Positions 1-9,300 of a stretch of DNA of 64,000 nucleotides are shown piece after piece; the stretch's first letter is position 1; every line of letters begins with the position of its first letter. The notes beneath the pieces are model-generated. The model ran no database searches, was not told where the DNA came from, and was given only the letters and a program-made list of their open reading frames with translations. Made by a program: the position numbers and the translations under genes. Origin of the DNA: Streptomyces violens (lineage in GTDB: Bacteria > Actinomycetota > Actinomycetes > Streptomycetales > Streptomycetaceae); assembly GCF_000717745.1 (NCBI RefSeq), contig NZ_JOBH01000001.1, positions 1-64,000 on the forward strand. The letters run 5' to 3'.

Positions 1-180
1 CCGGCGGGCGCGGGGCGCGCGGCCGGACCGCGACGGGGACTCCTGCACCCCTCCGCGATGACGGGCGATCACACCCCCATCACACGACCACCACACTCCG
101 CCCCGACCTCCTCCACCCCCCTCCACCAGCCCTTTCGTACCGGATCCCACATCGCCACCACCCTCGGTACGATCCCGCGC

Positions 181-534
181 ATGCCTCCCCACAACGACCT
201 GGATGACCAGGGCATCGCACTCCTCATGGAGTCCGCCACGCCGCGGGAGCGCCGCGCGGTACTGCGCCGCCGGCGCCACCGCCCGTCGAGCCCCCGCGAC
301 GCCCGCCTCACCCAGCTCGTCGTCTCCCTGCTCTTCCTGGCCGGCGGCATAGGCGCACTCATCGAACACGTCGACGAACACACCTCGGCCCGCACGGTCG
401 CCGCGTACCTGGCCCTGATCGCCCTGTGCGCCATCTGCGCCGAACTCAGCCGACGCGGCCGCACCCGCATCAGCTTCTGGCTCCTGTGCACCGGCATGAT
501 CGCCCTGGGCCTCACCACCCCCTTCCTCCTCTGA
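181..534 (+). CDS. small three-helix membrane protein, hypothetical
   Basis: A 117-residue protein with a basic N-terminal third (an Arg-rich run near residues 20-40) followed by three hydrophobic segments at about residues 45-62, 73-90 and 98-116. I chose the ATG at 181 because hydrophilic N-terminal sequence begins there; an upstream in-frame ATG at 58 would add a Pro/Thr/His-rich stretch with no protein character. I do not recognise the family. It converges on the membrane protein at 670-1944 with a GC-rich 135-bp gap holding no obvious feature. Function unknown. Confidence 0.6.
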   Translation: MPPHNDLDDQGIALLMESATPRERRAVLRRRRHRPSSPRDARLTQLVVSLLFLAGGIGALIEHVDEHTSARTVAAYLALIALCAICAELSRRGRTRISFWLLCTGMIALGLTTPFLL

Positions 535-669
535 CCCCACCCCCACCCCCACTTTTCGTGCAGTTGTGGAGGCGGCTTTGTGCAGGAGATCGGGTGGGGG
601 TGTGGGGCGGGCGTGTGGGGTGGACGTGTGGGGTCGGCTGTACCGAAACTCGACGTGCCGGACCCGCGG

Positions 670-1944
670 TCAGCCGACGGGCCCCCACCGGCGAGTACGC
701 GGCCGCTCTCCACTCACCGCGGCTTCCGGCTTCGTAACGGGGCGCCCATGCTCCGTACACCGCACAGGCATAACAACCCCATCACCCCGCAGCGAAACGA
801 CACCGCGCCCATAAATATCGCCCACAAACCAGACCTGCGCCCGCCCGGCCGGTAGCCGACGAAGAGCAAGCTGCGTACGCAGAGCCTCATTCCCGGTGAC
901 CAACACCAGCGCACGCCCACGGTGCCGCACCTCAACATCCAACGTCCGCCAGGGCGTACCTCTGCTCCGCAATGTACGACGCAGGATGAAACTGGACCGC
1001 AAACGCTTGAAAGCCGGAATCACGGTGGCGACCAGCACGAGGCCGAGCCCCTTGGCGCTACTCGCGTGCCAAGGCCCGAGCGAAAAGAGCCACAGGAAGG
1101 GCATCGGCGCAGCGACCAGAAGAACTGCCCCTCGGAACAGCCGTAGCCGCATCGAGCGACGCGTGGCTGGGAAGGCCAAGGCCGGCCCCGCCGGCGGCGC
1201 GGCAACCGGCACCACCGGCGCACGGCCCGCTTCCACGGCCGGGATGGCAAGCTCCGGCAGCCGAACCCCCGCCTCGAGGGCCCGCGTCAGCGCTTCGGGA
1301 GAGGCATTACCAGGAGGCGCGACGCGAGAGCGAGAGCCCGCCCCTGCCGGGACCTCAAGCATGCGCCGCGGCCCGCGACCACCCGGCACCGCAAGAACCC
1401 CACGAAACCGCGGATCACCCGCGAACCACAGCCTCTGAATATCCGCCTTGGCCTCCCGCCCGGCCTGCGGAGCCATCCGCTCCAACCACCAACGGTTGCG
1501 CCGGTTCACATCCAGGTAGACCGGCACCGAGGAACCCGGGTTCTCCGGATCCGGCAATTTGAACCAAGGCCGGCCGCCGAGCCCAGAATTCCGCCGCCCG
1601 AACGAGTGCGGCAGCCCCCACTCATAAACCTGCCACGAATAAGTACGCAGAACGCGACGCACCCGCAACGCCCGCCGCACACCATAAACTTGGCGGCAGA
1701 CCCCATAGACCCCAGCGATGAAGAACAACACGATCAAAATCGCACTAACCCACCCCGGCCCAGGCAGGACGGCAACGCCAACACCCCCAACCACAACCCC
1801 AAGAGGAACACCCAGCAGACGCACCGCAAGGTCAACCACCCAGGCACGCCGAGTGCCCAGGTGCTGCCAGGCAGTGTCACCGACGACGTGAGATTGCGAA
1901 GCATTGGAGCCCTGGGGCACAGGAAGATCCATGCGGTGTCTCAT
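670..1944 (-). CDS. internally duplicated membrane protein, hypothetical
   Basis: A 424-residue protein with two paired hydrophobic hairpins, near residues 33-85 and 270-315. Each pair is followed by an Arg-rich segment and then a soluble stretch with a similar signature: RLWFAGDPRFRGVLAVPGG in the first half and QVWFVGDIYGRGVVSLRGDG in the second. This suggests an internal duplication of a two-helix plus beta-rich unit. The ATG at 1944 has GAGAGA five bases upstream; an alternative ATG lies 12 bases downstream. It is the last gene of a leftward group that begins with T7SS genes, so a T7SS accessory role is possible but is inference from position only. Confidence 0.65.
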   Translation of the reverse strand: MRHRMDLPVPQGSNASQSHVVGDTAWQHLGTRRAWVVDLAVRLLGVPLGVVVGGVGVAVLPGPGWVSAILIVLFFIAGVYGVCRQVYGVRRALRVRRVLRTYSWQVYEWGLPHSFGRRNSGLGGRPWFKLPDPENPGSSVPVYLDVNRRNRWWLERMAPQAGREAKADIQRLWFAGDPRFRGVLAVPGGRGPRRMLEVPAGAGSRSRVAPPGNASPEALTRALEAGVRLPELAIPAVEAGRAPVVPVAAPPAGPALAFPATRRSMRLRLFRGAVLLVAAPMPFLWLFSLGPWHASSAKGLGLVLVATVIPAFKRLRSSFILRRTLRSRGTPWRTLDVEVRHRGRALVLVTGNEALRTQLALRRLPAGRAQVWFVGDIYGRGVVSLRGDGVVMPVRCTEHGRPVTKPEAAVSGERPRTRRWGPVG

Positions 1945-1981
1945 ACTGTCTCTCTGCCGCTATCCGACGGCACTTCCACGG

Positions 1982-2605
1982 TCAATCAACGGTGACGTCG
2001 TTCGGGTGCACAACCTTCAGGCGGCGAGCGAATTCATCGAACGCGTCGATATTCCCGGTCACCCAGCCAACGTTGTCGCTGACGGTACGCATGGACAGGT
2101 CGATGCCGTGAGAGTCGACGCGCCATCCGTAGTTGACCGACACGCAGAGAGCTCCGCCCTCCTCGTGCACGTAGCGGCGGATTGAGCGAAATCCCTTGCC
2201 GAGGTTGTCGGTGGCGAAATCAACGATCTGCGGCTCCTGCACGGCTCCGGGCACGTTACGTTGCACCAGCGTGTCCAGGACCGGCTCCACCGGCCCTTCC
2301 GACTCGACCGCGTAGAAGAAGAACGGCAAGAGCTCCTGGCCGAGATCCGGAGCGTACGCGAACAAATGCTGCATGGGCACCCGCTGGGGGAACCGCTCGG
2401 AGACACCCTCGAGCCAGCGCGCCAGCTCCTTCACCTGTGACGTGTCACGAGAGCCCTCGTCCTCCAGCCCCCAGCGCAACTCCGCGCACTTCTTGGCCCA
2501 CTTCCGCCGCCTCCGGCCAGCGCCCCACCCCTCAAGGATAGGAACCGCAATCCACGTTTCCGGGTCCGGGTCTTCGGTGAAGCCGAGTGCGTACGAAATG
2601 CTCAT
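1982..2605 (-). CDS. T7SS-neighbourhood protein, cassette B copy 2
   Basis: A 207-residue soluble, acidic protein with no signal peptide or membrane helix. It is clearly paralogous to the protein at 2846-3499. Both have an N-terminal segment on an extended proline-containing core, then an acidic patch (IVDFATDNLGKGFRSIRRY here, IVDDFDSPHLGTGLRVLRYY there), a strand ending YGWR or YAWR, and a closing DEFAR motif. The ATG at 2605 overlaps by ATGA the stop of a decayed cassette A copy, as the other B copy overlaps its A partner. Family and biochemical function are not recognised. The location suggests a T7SS accessory or immunity-like role, which I infer only from context. Confidence 0.7.
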   Translation of the reverse strand: MSISYALGFTEDPDPETWIAVPILEGWGAGRRRRKWAKKCAELRWGLEDEGSRDTSQVKELARWLEGVSERFPQRVPMQHLFAYAPDLGQELLPFFFYAVESEGPVEPVLDTLVQRNVPGAVQEPQIVDFATDNLGKGFRSIRRYVHEEGGALCVSVNYGWRVDSHGIDLSMRTVSDNVGWVTGNIDAFDEFARRLKVVHPNDVTVD

Positions 2606-2759
2606 GCTGCGCTCCAGCGGAAGGTGGTCATGACGGCGTCAAAGAGTTCGGTCAGCTCGGAGAGTTCCTGCACCGTCGAACACCGACCCCTTCCTCCGGC
2701 GTTATGTCCTCCGCCGACCCGAAGTCTTTCGTCAGTGACTCATGGTCTGGTTCAGTAAT
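2602..2759 (-). pseudogene. remnant of cassette A gene, internally deleted
   Basis: Reading leftward, positions 2667-2602 encode a C-terminus ending ELTELFDAVMTTFRWSAA and a TGA that overlaps the next ATG. The intact cassette A gene at 3496-4179 ends VLVELFDAVVGTFRWSYE in the same relation to its partner. Just upstream, in another frame near 2759, the reading TEPDHESL resembles the intact gene's N-terminus (TESDLEQ). About 180 residues of the middle are missing and the frame is broken. I interpret this as the decayed first gene of a duplicated A-B pair. Confidence 0.6.
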
Positions 2760-2845
2760 GCTTGCCCGGCGAAACCTGGGCGCCCGGGCCCTGCCCGCAC
2801 CGGCCTGCCTATGGTGCGAAGGCACCCATGCAGGCCGTCCTCGCC

Positions 2846-3499
2846 CTACGAGGGATACCAAGCATCCGCTTCCTCGTCCGGGCTGATCCGGACGGTGCGG
2901 GCGAATTCGTCGACGTCGTCGAGGGCTTTGAGGATTCGGCCGGCGTCGGGATCGGCCAGGATGATCAGGACGTCCGCAGCTTCCGAGCCCTTCTCGTAGC
3001 GCCAGGCATAACGGAGGCCGACGTGCACCTCGTTGCTTTCCTCGTCCTGGTAGTAGCGCAGCACTCGCAACCCGGTTCCCAAATGCGGGGAGTCGAAATC
3101 GTCGACGATGGGGCGCTCGACGGCATAGCTCGCATCGGCGTGGGTCAACGCACGGAGTGCCGTTTCCCGGTCTTCACCCTCCTCGATTTCCACCAGGTCG
3201 ACGTACACCGGAAGCGGGATTTCTCTCGGGTGCGGGAGGTGGAGGAAGACCTCGAAGTCCGGAAAGGCTGCGGGCGCCCTGAGGGCGTACATCAACAGGA
3301 TGTCGGCCAGCAGGTCGACTTCGCCCGGTTTCGGCTTCTCCGACGCGAAGTCCTCCCACAGGCCTTCGGCGAAGTAGCGTGCCCATGCCTCCGGCGTCTG
3401 TGCCTCCTCGACATCCTCAAGACCCGGCTCTGGCCACATGAGTGGGATGCGGATCCAAGGAGACAGGTGCATCGCGTGCTTGACGTTGAGCCAGCTCAC
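2846..3499 (-). CDS. T7SS-neighbourhood protein, cassette B copy 1
   Basis: A 217-residue acidic soluble protein, paralogue of the product of 1982-2605 (shared IVDDFDSPHLGTG / YAWRYE / DDVDEFAR pattern). It starts with GTG at 3499, whose bases overlap the TGA stop of the upstream cassette A gene (GTGA), so the two are translationally coupled. No signal peptide, membrane span or catalytic motif is visible. I do not recognise the family. Confidence 0.75.
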   Translation of the reverse strand: MSWLNVKHAMHLSPWIRIPLMWPEPGLEDVEEAQTPEAWARYFAEGLWEDFASEKPKPGEVDLLADILLMYALRAPAAFPDFEVFLHLPHPREIPLPVYVDLVEIEEGEDRETALRALTHADASYAVERPIVDDFDSPHLGTGLRVLRYYQDEESNEVHVGLRYAWRYEKGSEAADVLIILADPDAGRILKALDDVDEFARTVRISPDEEADAWYPS

Positions 3500-4179
3500 T
3501 CATAACTCCATCTGAAGGTGCCGACCACCGCGTCGAACAACTCGACCAGCACGCCGGTGAATTCACTGTCGAGGTCGCCGTCACCCGGCGTGGAGAAGTT
3601 GATGCTGATCCAGCGCCCCGGATCGTCCACGACGGGGATCACGTACTCGACCCGGCAGGCGGGCAGGGCGGCCTGTTGTACGGCTTCGGGGGCCGAGCGC
3701 AGCTTTTCCGTGTCGGGAGCGGATCGGTAGAAGCGGCGGAGCGCAGGTGCCCCTGCCACTTCAACCTTCGCTGCCGTTCTACCGGGGACGTCCCTGCTGG
3801 CCAGTTGAGCAAGTACCGCCTCCGGCGGTGCCGAACCGTCCTGACCGATCGGCATCTCCGCGACGATGAATGAGGCCATGAGAAAGATCCCCCCGCGCGG
3901 GCGAACGGGGATGTAGAGGTCCAGACCGCCGTTTCTCTTGGCCGCACGGGCCTGCTTCTCGATCTGGCGACGCATTTCCAGGCGGAAGCGCATCGCATCA
4001 TCCCGGGGAATGCCCTCCGGCACTTCCCCCATGTGCGAGAAGAGGACGTTCTCGAGTGCTTCCTTTGTGCCGTTGCGCAGAGGGATGCGGACCCAGCCGG
4101 GCGGCAGGATGAGCTTGTAGCCGTGGGGCGCGATCTGCTCGACGGCCGGTGGCTGCTGCTCGAGGTCGGACTCGGTCAC
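3496..4179 (-). CDS. T7SS-neighbourhood protein, cassette A
   Basis: A 227-residue soluble protein beginning VTESDLEQQPP. It has a PPGWVRIPL motif near residue 30, a charged amphipathic helix near residues 65-85 and a C-terminal segment ending VELFDAVVGTFRWSYE. The GTG at 4179 was chosen because it overlaps the stop of the upstream membrane protein (GTGA); the open frame extends to 4302 but would overlap that gene by 120 bases. The downstream gene is coupled by another GTGA. A decayed second copy lies at 2602-2759. Such proteins often accompany WXG100 loci in streptomycetes, but I cannot name the family. Confidence 0.7.
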   Translation of the reverse strand: MTESDLEQQPPAVEQIAPHGYKLILPPGWVRIPLRNGTKEALENVLFSHMGEVPEGIPRDDAMRFRLEMRRQIEKQARAAKRNGGLDLYIPVRPRGGIFLMASFIVAEMPIGQDGSAPPEAVLAQLASRDVPGRTAAKVEVAGAPALRRFYRSAPDTEKLRSAPEAVQQAALPACRVEYVIPVVDDPGRWISINFSTPGDGDLDSEFTGVLVELFDAVVGTFRWSYE

Positions 4180-4562
4180 GCGGCCGCTCGCTTTTTCAGA
4201 ATTGGGCCTGCCACCAGGATCGAGAGACAGATGAGCATAGAAATCGCGGCCAGCCAGCTGTAGAGGAGCGCGATAGCGGTCAGGAAGAGATACAGGTAGC
4301 AAACGACCCTGATCGTCTGATTGAGGTAGGTGCCCCTCGGCGAGTTAAAGGTGAGTTCCCGGTACATGATGAACACGATCAGGAACCCCACAGGTGCAAG
4401 CATGAGAGGCCCGAATGTGTAGGCGCGGGTGAGCCAGTCCATACCGCCATACTTGCTGCCGAGGTCCTGGAAGGCAGCGCAGAGGACCGGAACCACGGCG
4501 AACACGCCAAGGAGCTTCACACCCCTGGATTCTTTTCGGCTTCGTCCCGTATATACCGACAC
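4176..4562 (-). CDS. small integral membrane protein, hypothetical
   Basis: A 128-residue protein with four hydrophobic segments at about residues 16-32, 50-68, 84-102 and 104-121, a basic N-terminus (RSRKESRGVK) and a basic end (KKRAAA). It lies between the effector-like gene at 4626 and cassette A, with which it overlaps by GTGA. Probably a T7SS accessory membrane protein or a component tied to the effector-like protein, by position only. Confidence 0.65.
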   Translation of the reverse strand: MSVYTGRSRKESRGVKLLGVFAVVPVLCAAFQDLGSKYGGMDWLTRAYTFGPLMLAPVGFLIVFIMYRELTFNSPRGTYLNQTIRVVCYLYLFLTAIALLYSWLAAISMLICLSILVAGPILKKRAAA

Positions 4563-4625
4563 TATCTATTCCTCCTAAGGCTTCTGCTTCGAATTTCACC
4601 AAGTGCGATGCTCGTCAACCCGGTC

Positions 4626-5963
4626 TTACCTCGCCCCGGGGGCAGGTTGCCAAGTGCTCCCGGATTCACGAGTCAGAACATCCCCGACTTTTTGGTCCAC
4701 AGATCCCTTGAAGTCGTCATAGGCATCCTTCCCAACGGCAATTCCCGCAAGCTTGTCTCCGAAATCCACCCCGCTGGCAGCCCCGTAGATCCCTTGGGAC
4801 CATCGTGCAGCCTTTTGCACTGAGTCGGCTGCCGCGCCAATGGCGTCATCTCCGGAGAATTCTGCCTTCATTCGCCTGGCGAACCTGGTCGCGCTGACGA
4901 CCTCCTCGTCGCCACCCAGGAGGCGGCCCATCCGGGTCGTCGCGGGACGCGTCTCCTTCGCCCCGATCTCGCGCAGATTCTTCAACGCCTGGCTTGCCTT
5001 CGCACCGCGCTCCGAATTGAGGCCGTAACGCATGACGTTCTTGTTGAGCAGCTTGCGCAGGTTCGTGTACCGGCCGAAGCGCGCACCCCTGCTGGTGGCC
5101 TTGAGCGTTTGAGTTGCGGTCTTTACGCCCCTCAGCGCGATGGGAGCGAGGCCCAACGTGGCCAACGCGAAGACGTCCATGGCGACGTCCGTCCAGGCCC
5201 CGTCACCGGAGAGGGCCAGCATCGTATGCCCGACGCCGACGGCCACCGTAAGACCGATGGTGGCCACGGTGATCAGCGTCGCAATCCACCCGACCGGCGT
5301 GAAGACCAGGGCAATGACCCCGATGATCGTCGCTGTCCAACTCAGGACTTCACAGACAGTATCGATCGTGTCCGCGTTGTTGTGCACCCAGTCCTTGAAG
5401 TCGTCCCAACCGCTGTCCTTGAGGACATCCTTAATGTCATCGCCGATGTTGTTGGCGTAGTGCTCGGCGCGGGTGTCACGTTCGGAGATGACGTCATTCA
5501 GCTGCTTGTGGTACGACGCCAGGTGACTGTCGGGATCGGAGTCCTCCGGCTTCTCCTTGCCGTCCTTCTTGGCCTCGGCTTCCTTCTTTTTCACCTCGGC
5601 AGCGTGGTGCTCATCGGCGTTCTTCGCGGCCTTGAGGATCCCGTCCGCTCGCTCCTGGAAACCCTCCAGTTCGTTGGCCCAATTGCCGAGGTCGCCGACG
5701 ACGCGTTCGTAGCGGCCCGCCGTTTCGCGGAAGTTCTTTTCCAGGTCGCCGGACTTCTCGCGGATCTTGTCGGCGTACTTGCCCTGCAGTGCGTCACCGT
5801 CCGCGGCCTTGCGCAGGATGCGGGCCTGGTCGCGGAGGGTCGAGGCGGTGTCCCTCATCTTGCGGACCTCGTCCCGAATGTCCTCCGGATCGCCGGGGAT
5901 CGGGTCCTTCTCCGCCAGCGGATGCCAGTCGACCGGTCGACGTCTGCCCTTACCTGTGGCCAT
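4626..5963 (-). CDS. WXG100-like N-terminal domain protein, T7SS effector-like
   Basis: A 445-residue protein. Residues 25-110 form long charged helices with a W-containing turn (LGNWANELEGFQ), resembling the secretion-signal domain of large T7SS substrates. A Lys/Glu-rich coiled segment follows (about 115-170), then two or three strongly hydrophobic stretches (about 205-280, containing VIALVFTPVGWIATLITVATIG). The tail is helical, with no recognised toxin or nuclease motif. It lies three bases downstream of a small WXG100-like gene, the usual partner arrangement for T7SS substrates. I infer a secreted or membrane-inserting substrate of the motor at 6331-11067; lack of a C-terminal toxin domain leaves its activity unknown. 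Confidence 0.7.
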   Translation of the reverse strand: MATGKGRRRPVDWHPLAEKDPIPGDPEDIRDEVRKMRDTASTLRDQARILRKAADGDALQGKYADKIREKSGDLEKNFRETAGRYERVVGDLGNWANELEGFQERADGILKAAKNADEHHAAEVKKKEAEAKKDGKEKPEDSDPDSHLASYHKQLNDVISERDTRAEHYANNIGDDIKDVLKDSGWDDFKDWVHNNADTIDTVCEVLSWTATIIGVIALVFTPVGWIATLITVATIGLTVAVGVGHTMLALSGDGAWTDVAMDVFALATLGLAPIALRGVKTATQTLKATSRGARFGRYTNLRKLLNKNVMRYGLNSERGAKASQALKNLREIGAKETRPATTRMGRLLGGDEEVVSATRFARRMKAEFSGDDAIGAAADSVQKAARWSQGIYGAASGVDFGDKLAGIAVGKDAYDDFKGSVDQKVGDVLTRESGSTWQPAPGAR

Positions 5964-5966
5964 TGG

Positions 5967-6281
5967 TCACTTTCCCCCGTTTTTCCCGTGCTTCTTCTCG
6001 GACGCGTTCTTCAGGTCGAGGTCCTGCTTCTCGAAGCTCTTGAGCGCCGTCTCGACCTGCTTCCCCAAGTCCTGGACGTTGTCGACGAGTTCGCGCCGAT
6101 AGTTGTCCCAGTTATTGACGAAGTTCCTCATCTCTTCGGCGATGCGTTCGTGGCCCCAAATGTCACTGATGTCGTCGCGGTGATCGGTGATGCCCTCGAA
6201 GACTCTTCTGATGTCCTTCAGATTCTTCTTTGAATCTTCCAGAAGCGTGTAATCAACTACCAGCCGGTCGTGGTCGCCCAT
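5967..6281 (-). CDS. small WXG100-like protein, T7SS partner
   Basis: A 104-residue, highly charged helical protein with two predicted helices separated near residue 42 by DISDIWGHERI, where WG takes the place of the WxG turn. The C-terminal half is a coiled-coil-like helix ending in a Lys-rich tail. Size and helical hairpin match the ESAT-6/WXG100 superfamily. It precedes the effector-like gene by only three bases, so the two probably form a chaperone-substrate pair. It follows the motor gene by about 50 bases, consistent with one leftward operon. Confidence 0.7.
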   Translation of the reverse strand: MGDHDRLVVDYTLLEDSKKNLKDIRRVFEGITDHRDDISDIWGHERIAEEMRNFVNNWDNYRRELVDNVQDLGKQVETALKSFEKQDLDLKNASEKKHGKNGGK

Positions 6282-6330
6282 GCGTCCCCCTCTATTTGCG
6301 CTTACATGGCCAATACGCTCGCATCGCCGC

Positions 6331-9300
6331 TTATCCCACCGGCACAGTCACCGTGAACGCCTCCCCGTTGCCCAGGTGCAGCAGGCCCTTGCCCGGGGTG
6401 ACCGGGCCGCCCACCGTGCTGCGGCTCAGGCGGACGCCGATCAGTTCGCCGCTCGAGGTGTCCTGCGGGGACAGCAGCAGGCCGCGCTTGGACTTCTTCA
6501 GGTCGACCTGCCAGCCGCTGAAGCCCGAACAGACGTCGTCCTCGTCGCCGGCGATGACGATGCCGATGCCGCGGTCCGAGCCCGTCGAGATCAGTCGCTT
6601 GAACTCGTCCTCCGCGTCGCAGTCTTCAAGGAGTTCGCCGTCGTCGATCAGGATGACGATCGGGTGCTCCGGGGAGGCCGTCGCGACGGCCTCCTGCAGC
6701 TCGTCCTCCTCGATGTCGCTGCCCGTGAAGACCGCCACCACGCCCTGAAGACCCTTCAGTTCACGCAGCGGGGAGGTCCGCGGGGCGCAGACGACCAGGC
6801 GGGCGCCGCGGCCCACGAACGTACGCGCCAGGTTCATCAGCACCGTCGAGCGGCCCGACTTCGCCGGACCCGCGATCACGAAGGCCGGCGTGCCCTGTGC
6901 CAGGTCCGGGCCGAAGGCCATCAGGTCGTCGCCGCCGACGCCCACCAGGCCCCACAGCCGCGAGGCGGACGCCGCCGGGTCGATGTGCTGCCACGCCTGG
7001 TCGAAGGTGATGCGGCTGGGCAGCGAGTCCACCCGGAACGGCCGCAGGGCCCGCGGCACCGCCGCGTCCCGGCGGGTCGCCCCCTCTCCGATGGCCGCAA
7101 GGGCAGCGTTCTGCCCCTGACCGGTGGCGTCCTCGCTCAGCAGCGCGAACTGGATCTCCGTACCCATCTCGTTGCGGAACGCGCGGCCCGGCGGAATCTC
7201 GTCCGGCACCTTGCGGCTGTTGATGCCCAGCATCGAGAAGTCGGTACGGTCCGCCAGGCGCAGGCCGAGCTTGTCCTCCGTCAGCGAGGCGATCCGGCCG
7301 GTCAGCAGCTGCCGGTCGCCCGTGATCACCAGGTGGATGCCGACGCTCGCGCCCTCGCGCATCAGGGTCAGCAGCTCGTCGGTCAGCTCACCGTGCTCCA
7401 GCTCGCCCAGGGAGGACATCCAGCCCTCCCAGCGGTCGAGGAGCAGCACGATGTGCGGCAGCCGCCGGTCCTCCGGCGCCCCGGCGCGCTGCTCGCCGAT
7501 GTCCGCGAAGCCGTACTCGGCAAGGAGTTCCTGCCGCTTGCTCGCCTCCGCCGACAGCCGGCGGACCAGGCGGACGGCCCGCTCGCTCTGGTTGCGGCCC
7601 ACGACGGCGCCGCAGTGCGGCAGCTTGGTCAGCGCGTTCAGCGCGCCGTTGCCGCAGTCGATGCCGTACAGGTGGACGTCGGCGCAGGAGAGGCTGCGGG
7701 CCAGGGAGCCCGCGATCGTCCGCAGCGCCTGGGAGCGGCCGCTGCGCGGCGCGCCCGCGATGAGCAGGTGGCCGAAGGTCGCGAAGTCGACCGCGACCGC
7801 GCGGCGGGACTGGCTCGACGGCAGGTCCTCGATGCCGTACGGGGCCGGGGGCAGCGCGCCCATGCCCTGGGCCGGCGGCAGGTCCTCCGGCAGCAGGGTC
7901 TCCGCGAGGGCCGGCAGCCACGGGCTGTGCTGCTGCGGGATCTGCAGGTGCGCGTTGGCCTCGCGAATGGCGTCGACCAGCACCTTCAGGTCGGTGATCT
8001 CCTCTTCCTCGCTCTTGGCGGCCGCGGGCTTCGCCAGCGCGGCGCGGCCCAGGTCGGCCCAGTCCAGCTCCCCGGTCCACGGGGCGATGGCCATCGGGTC
8101 CACGGTGCCGGGGCGGCGGCCGCCGACGCGGCCGGACTGGAAGGGGATGAGGGAGGCAGCGCCGGTACGCACGTAGGCGCGGCCCGGGTTGTTCTTGGAG
8201 ATGTTGCCGGCCTCGGGCGAGTCGATGACGTCCGTCGACTCGCCGCCGTCGGTGACCCGCAGGGCGATACGGAGGTTGGTGTTGGCACGGATCTCCGGCG
8301 AGACCACACCGGACGGCCGCTGGGTCGCCAGCATCAGGTGGATGCCGAGGGAACGGCCTCGCTGGGCGATGTTGACCAGGCCGGTGACGAAGTCCGGCAG
8401 GTCGCGGACCATGGACGCGAACTCGTCGATGACCAGCAGCAGCCGGGGCAGCGGTGCCATCCCCGGGTTACGGCGCACCAGGTCCTGGTAGTCCTCGATG
8501 TCCTTCGCGCCGACCTGGGCGAGCATGTGCTCGCGGCGGTGCAGCTCGGCGCCGAGCGACTCCAGGGCGCGCTCGACGAGGTGGGCGTCGAGGTCGGTGA
8601 CCATGCCGACGGTGTGCGGCAGGTTGACGCAGTCCTTGAACGCGCTGCCGCCCTTGTAGTCGACGAGCACGAAGGTCATGTTCTCCGGCGTGTTCGCCAC
8701 CGCCAGCGCCGCGACGATCGTCTGCAGCAGCTCGGACTTACCGGAGCCGGTGGTACCCGCGATGAGGCCGTGCGGCCCGTCCTTGCGGATGTCGATGCCG
8801 AACGGCCCGTCGTACGACTCACCGACCATCGCCAGCGTGGACTGTCCGCCGCTCTGCCAGCGGGCGACCACCGCGCCGGCCGTGGGCGGCTCCATCCCGA
8901 TGACGTCGAGGAGCCGGCTGGAGTCCGGCAGCGCGCTGTCCGTCGCCTCGCCGCTGATGTCGCGCAGCGGGGCGAGCGCGCGGGCCACCCGGGAGCACCA
9001 GGCCGGCGAGACGAAGTCGGGCCGTACGCCCAGGATCTTCGCCGCGCCCTCCTGCTGCACGCGCAGCCGCAGCACGTTGGGGTCATACTGCTCCACGACA
9101 GCCGGCGCCGCCGGGGCGGGGGCGCCGCTCTGGTTGTCGAGGGAGAGCATCACGGCGGCGGTGTTGGTCAGCGCCGGGTTGGCGGGCGCGGCCGACTTCT
9201 TCCGCTTGCCCTTGCGGCGCTTGCCGCCCTCGGCCGCGGCCTTCTTCCGCTGCTCCTCCTCGTGGGCCCGCTGCAGCACCTGGAAAGCGTCGCTCGCGCC

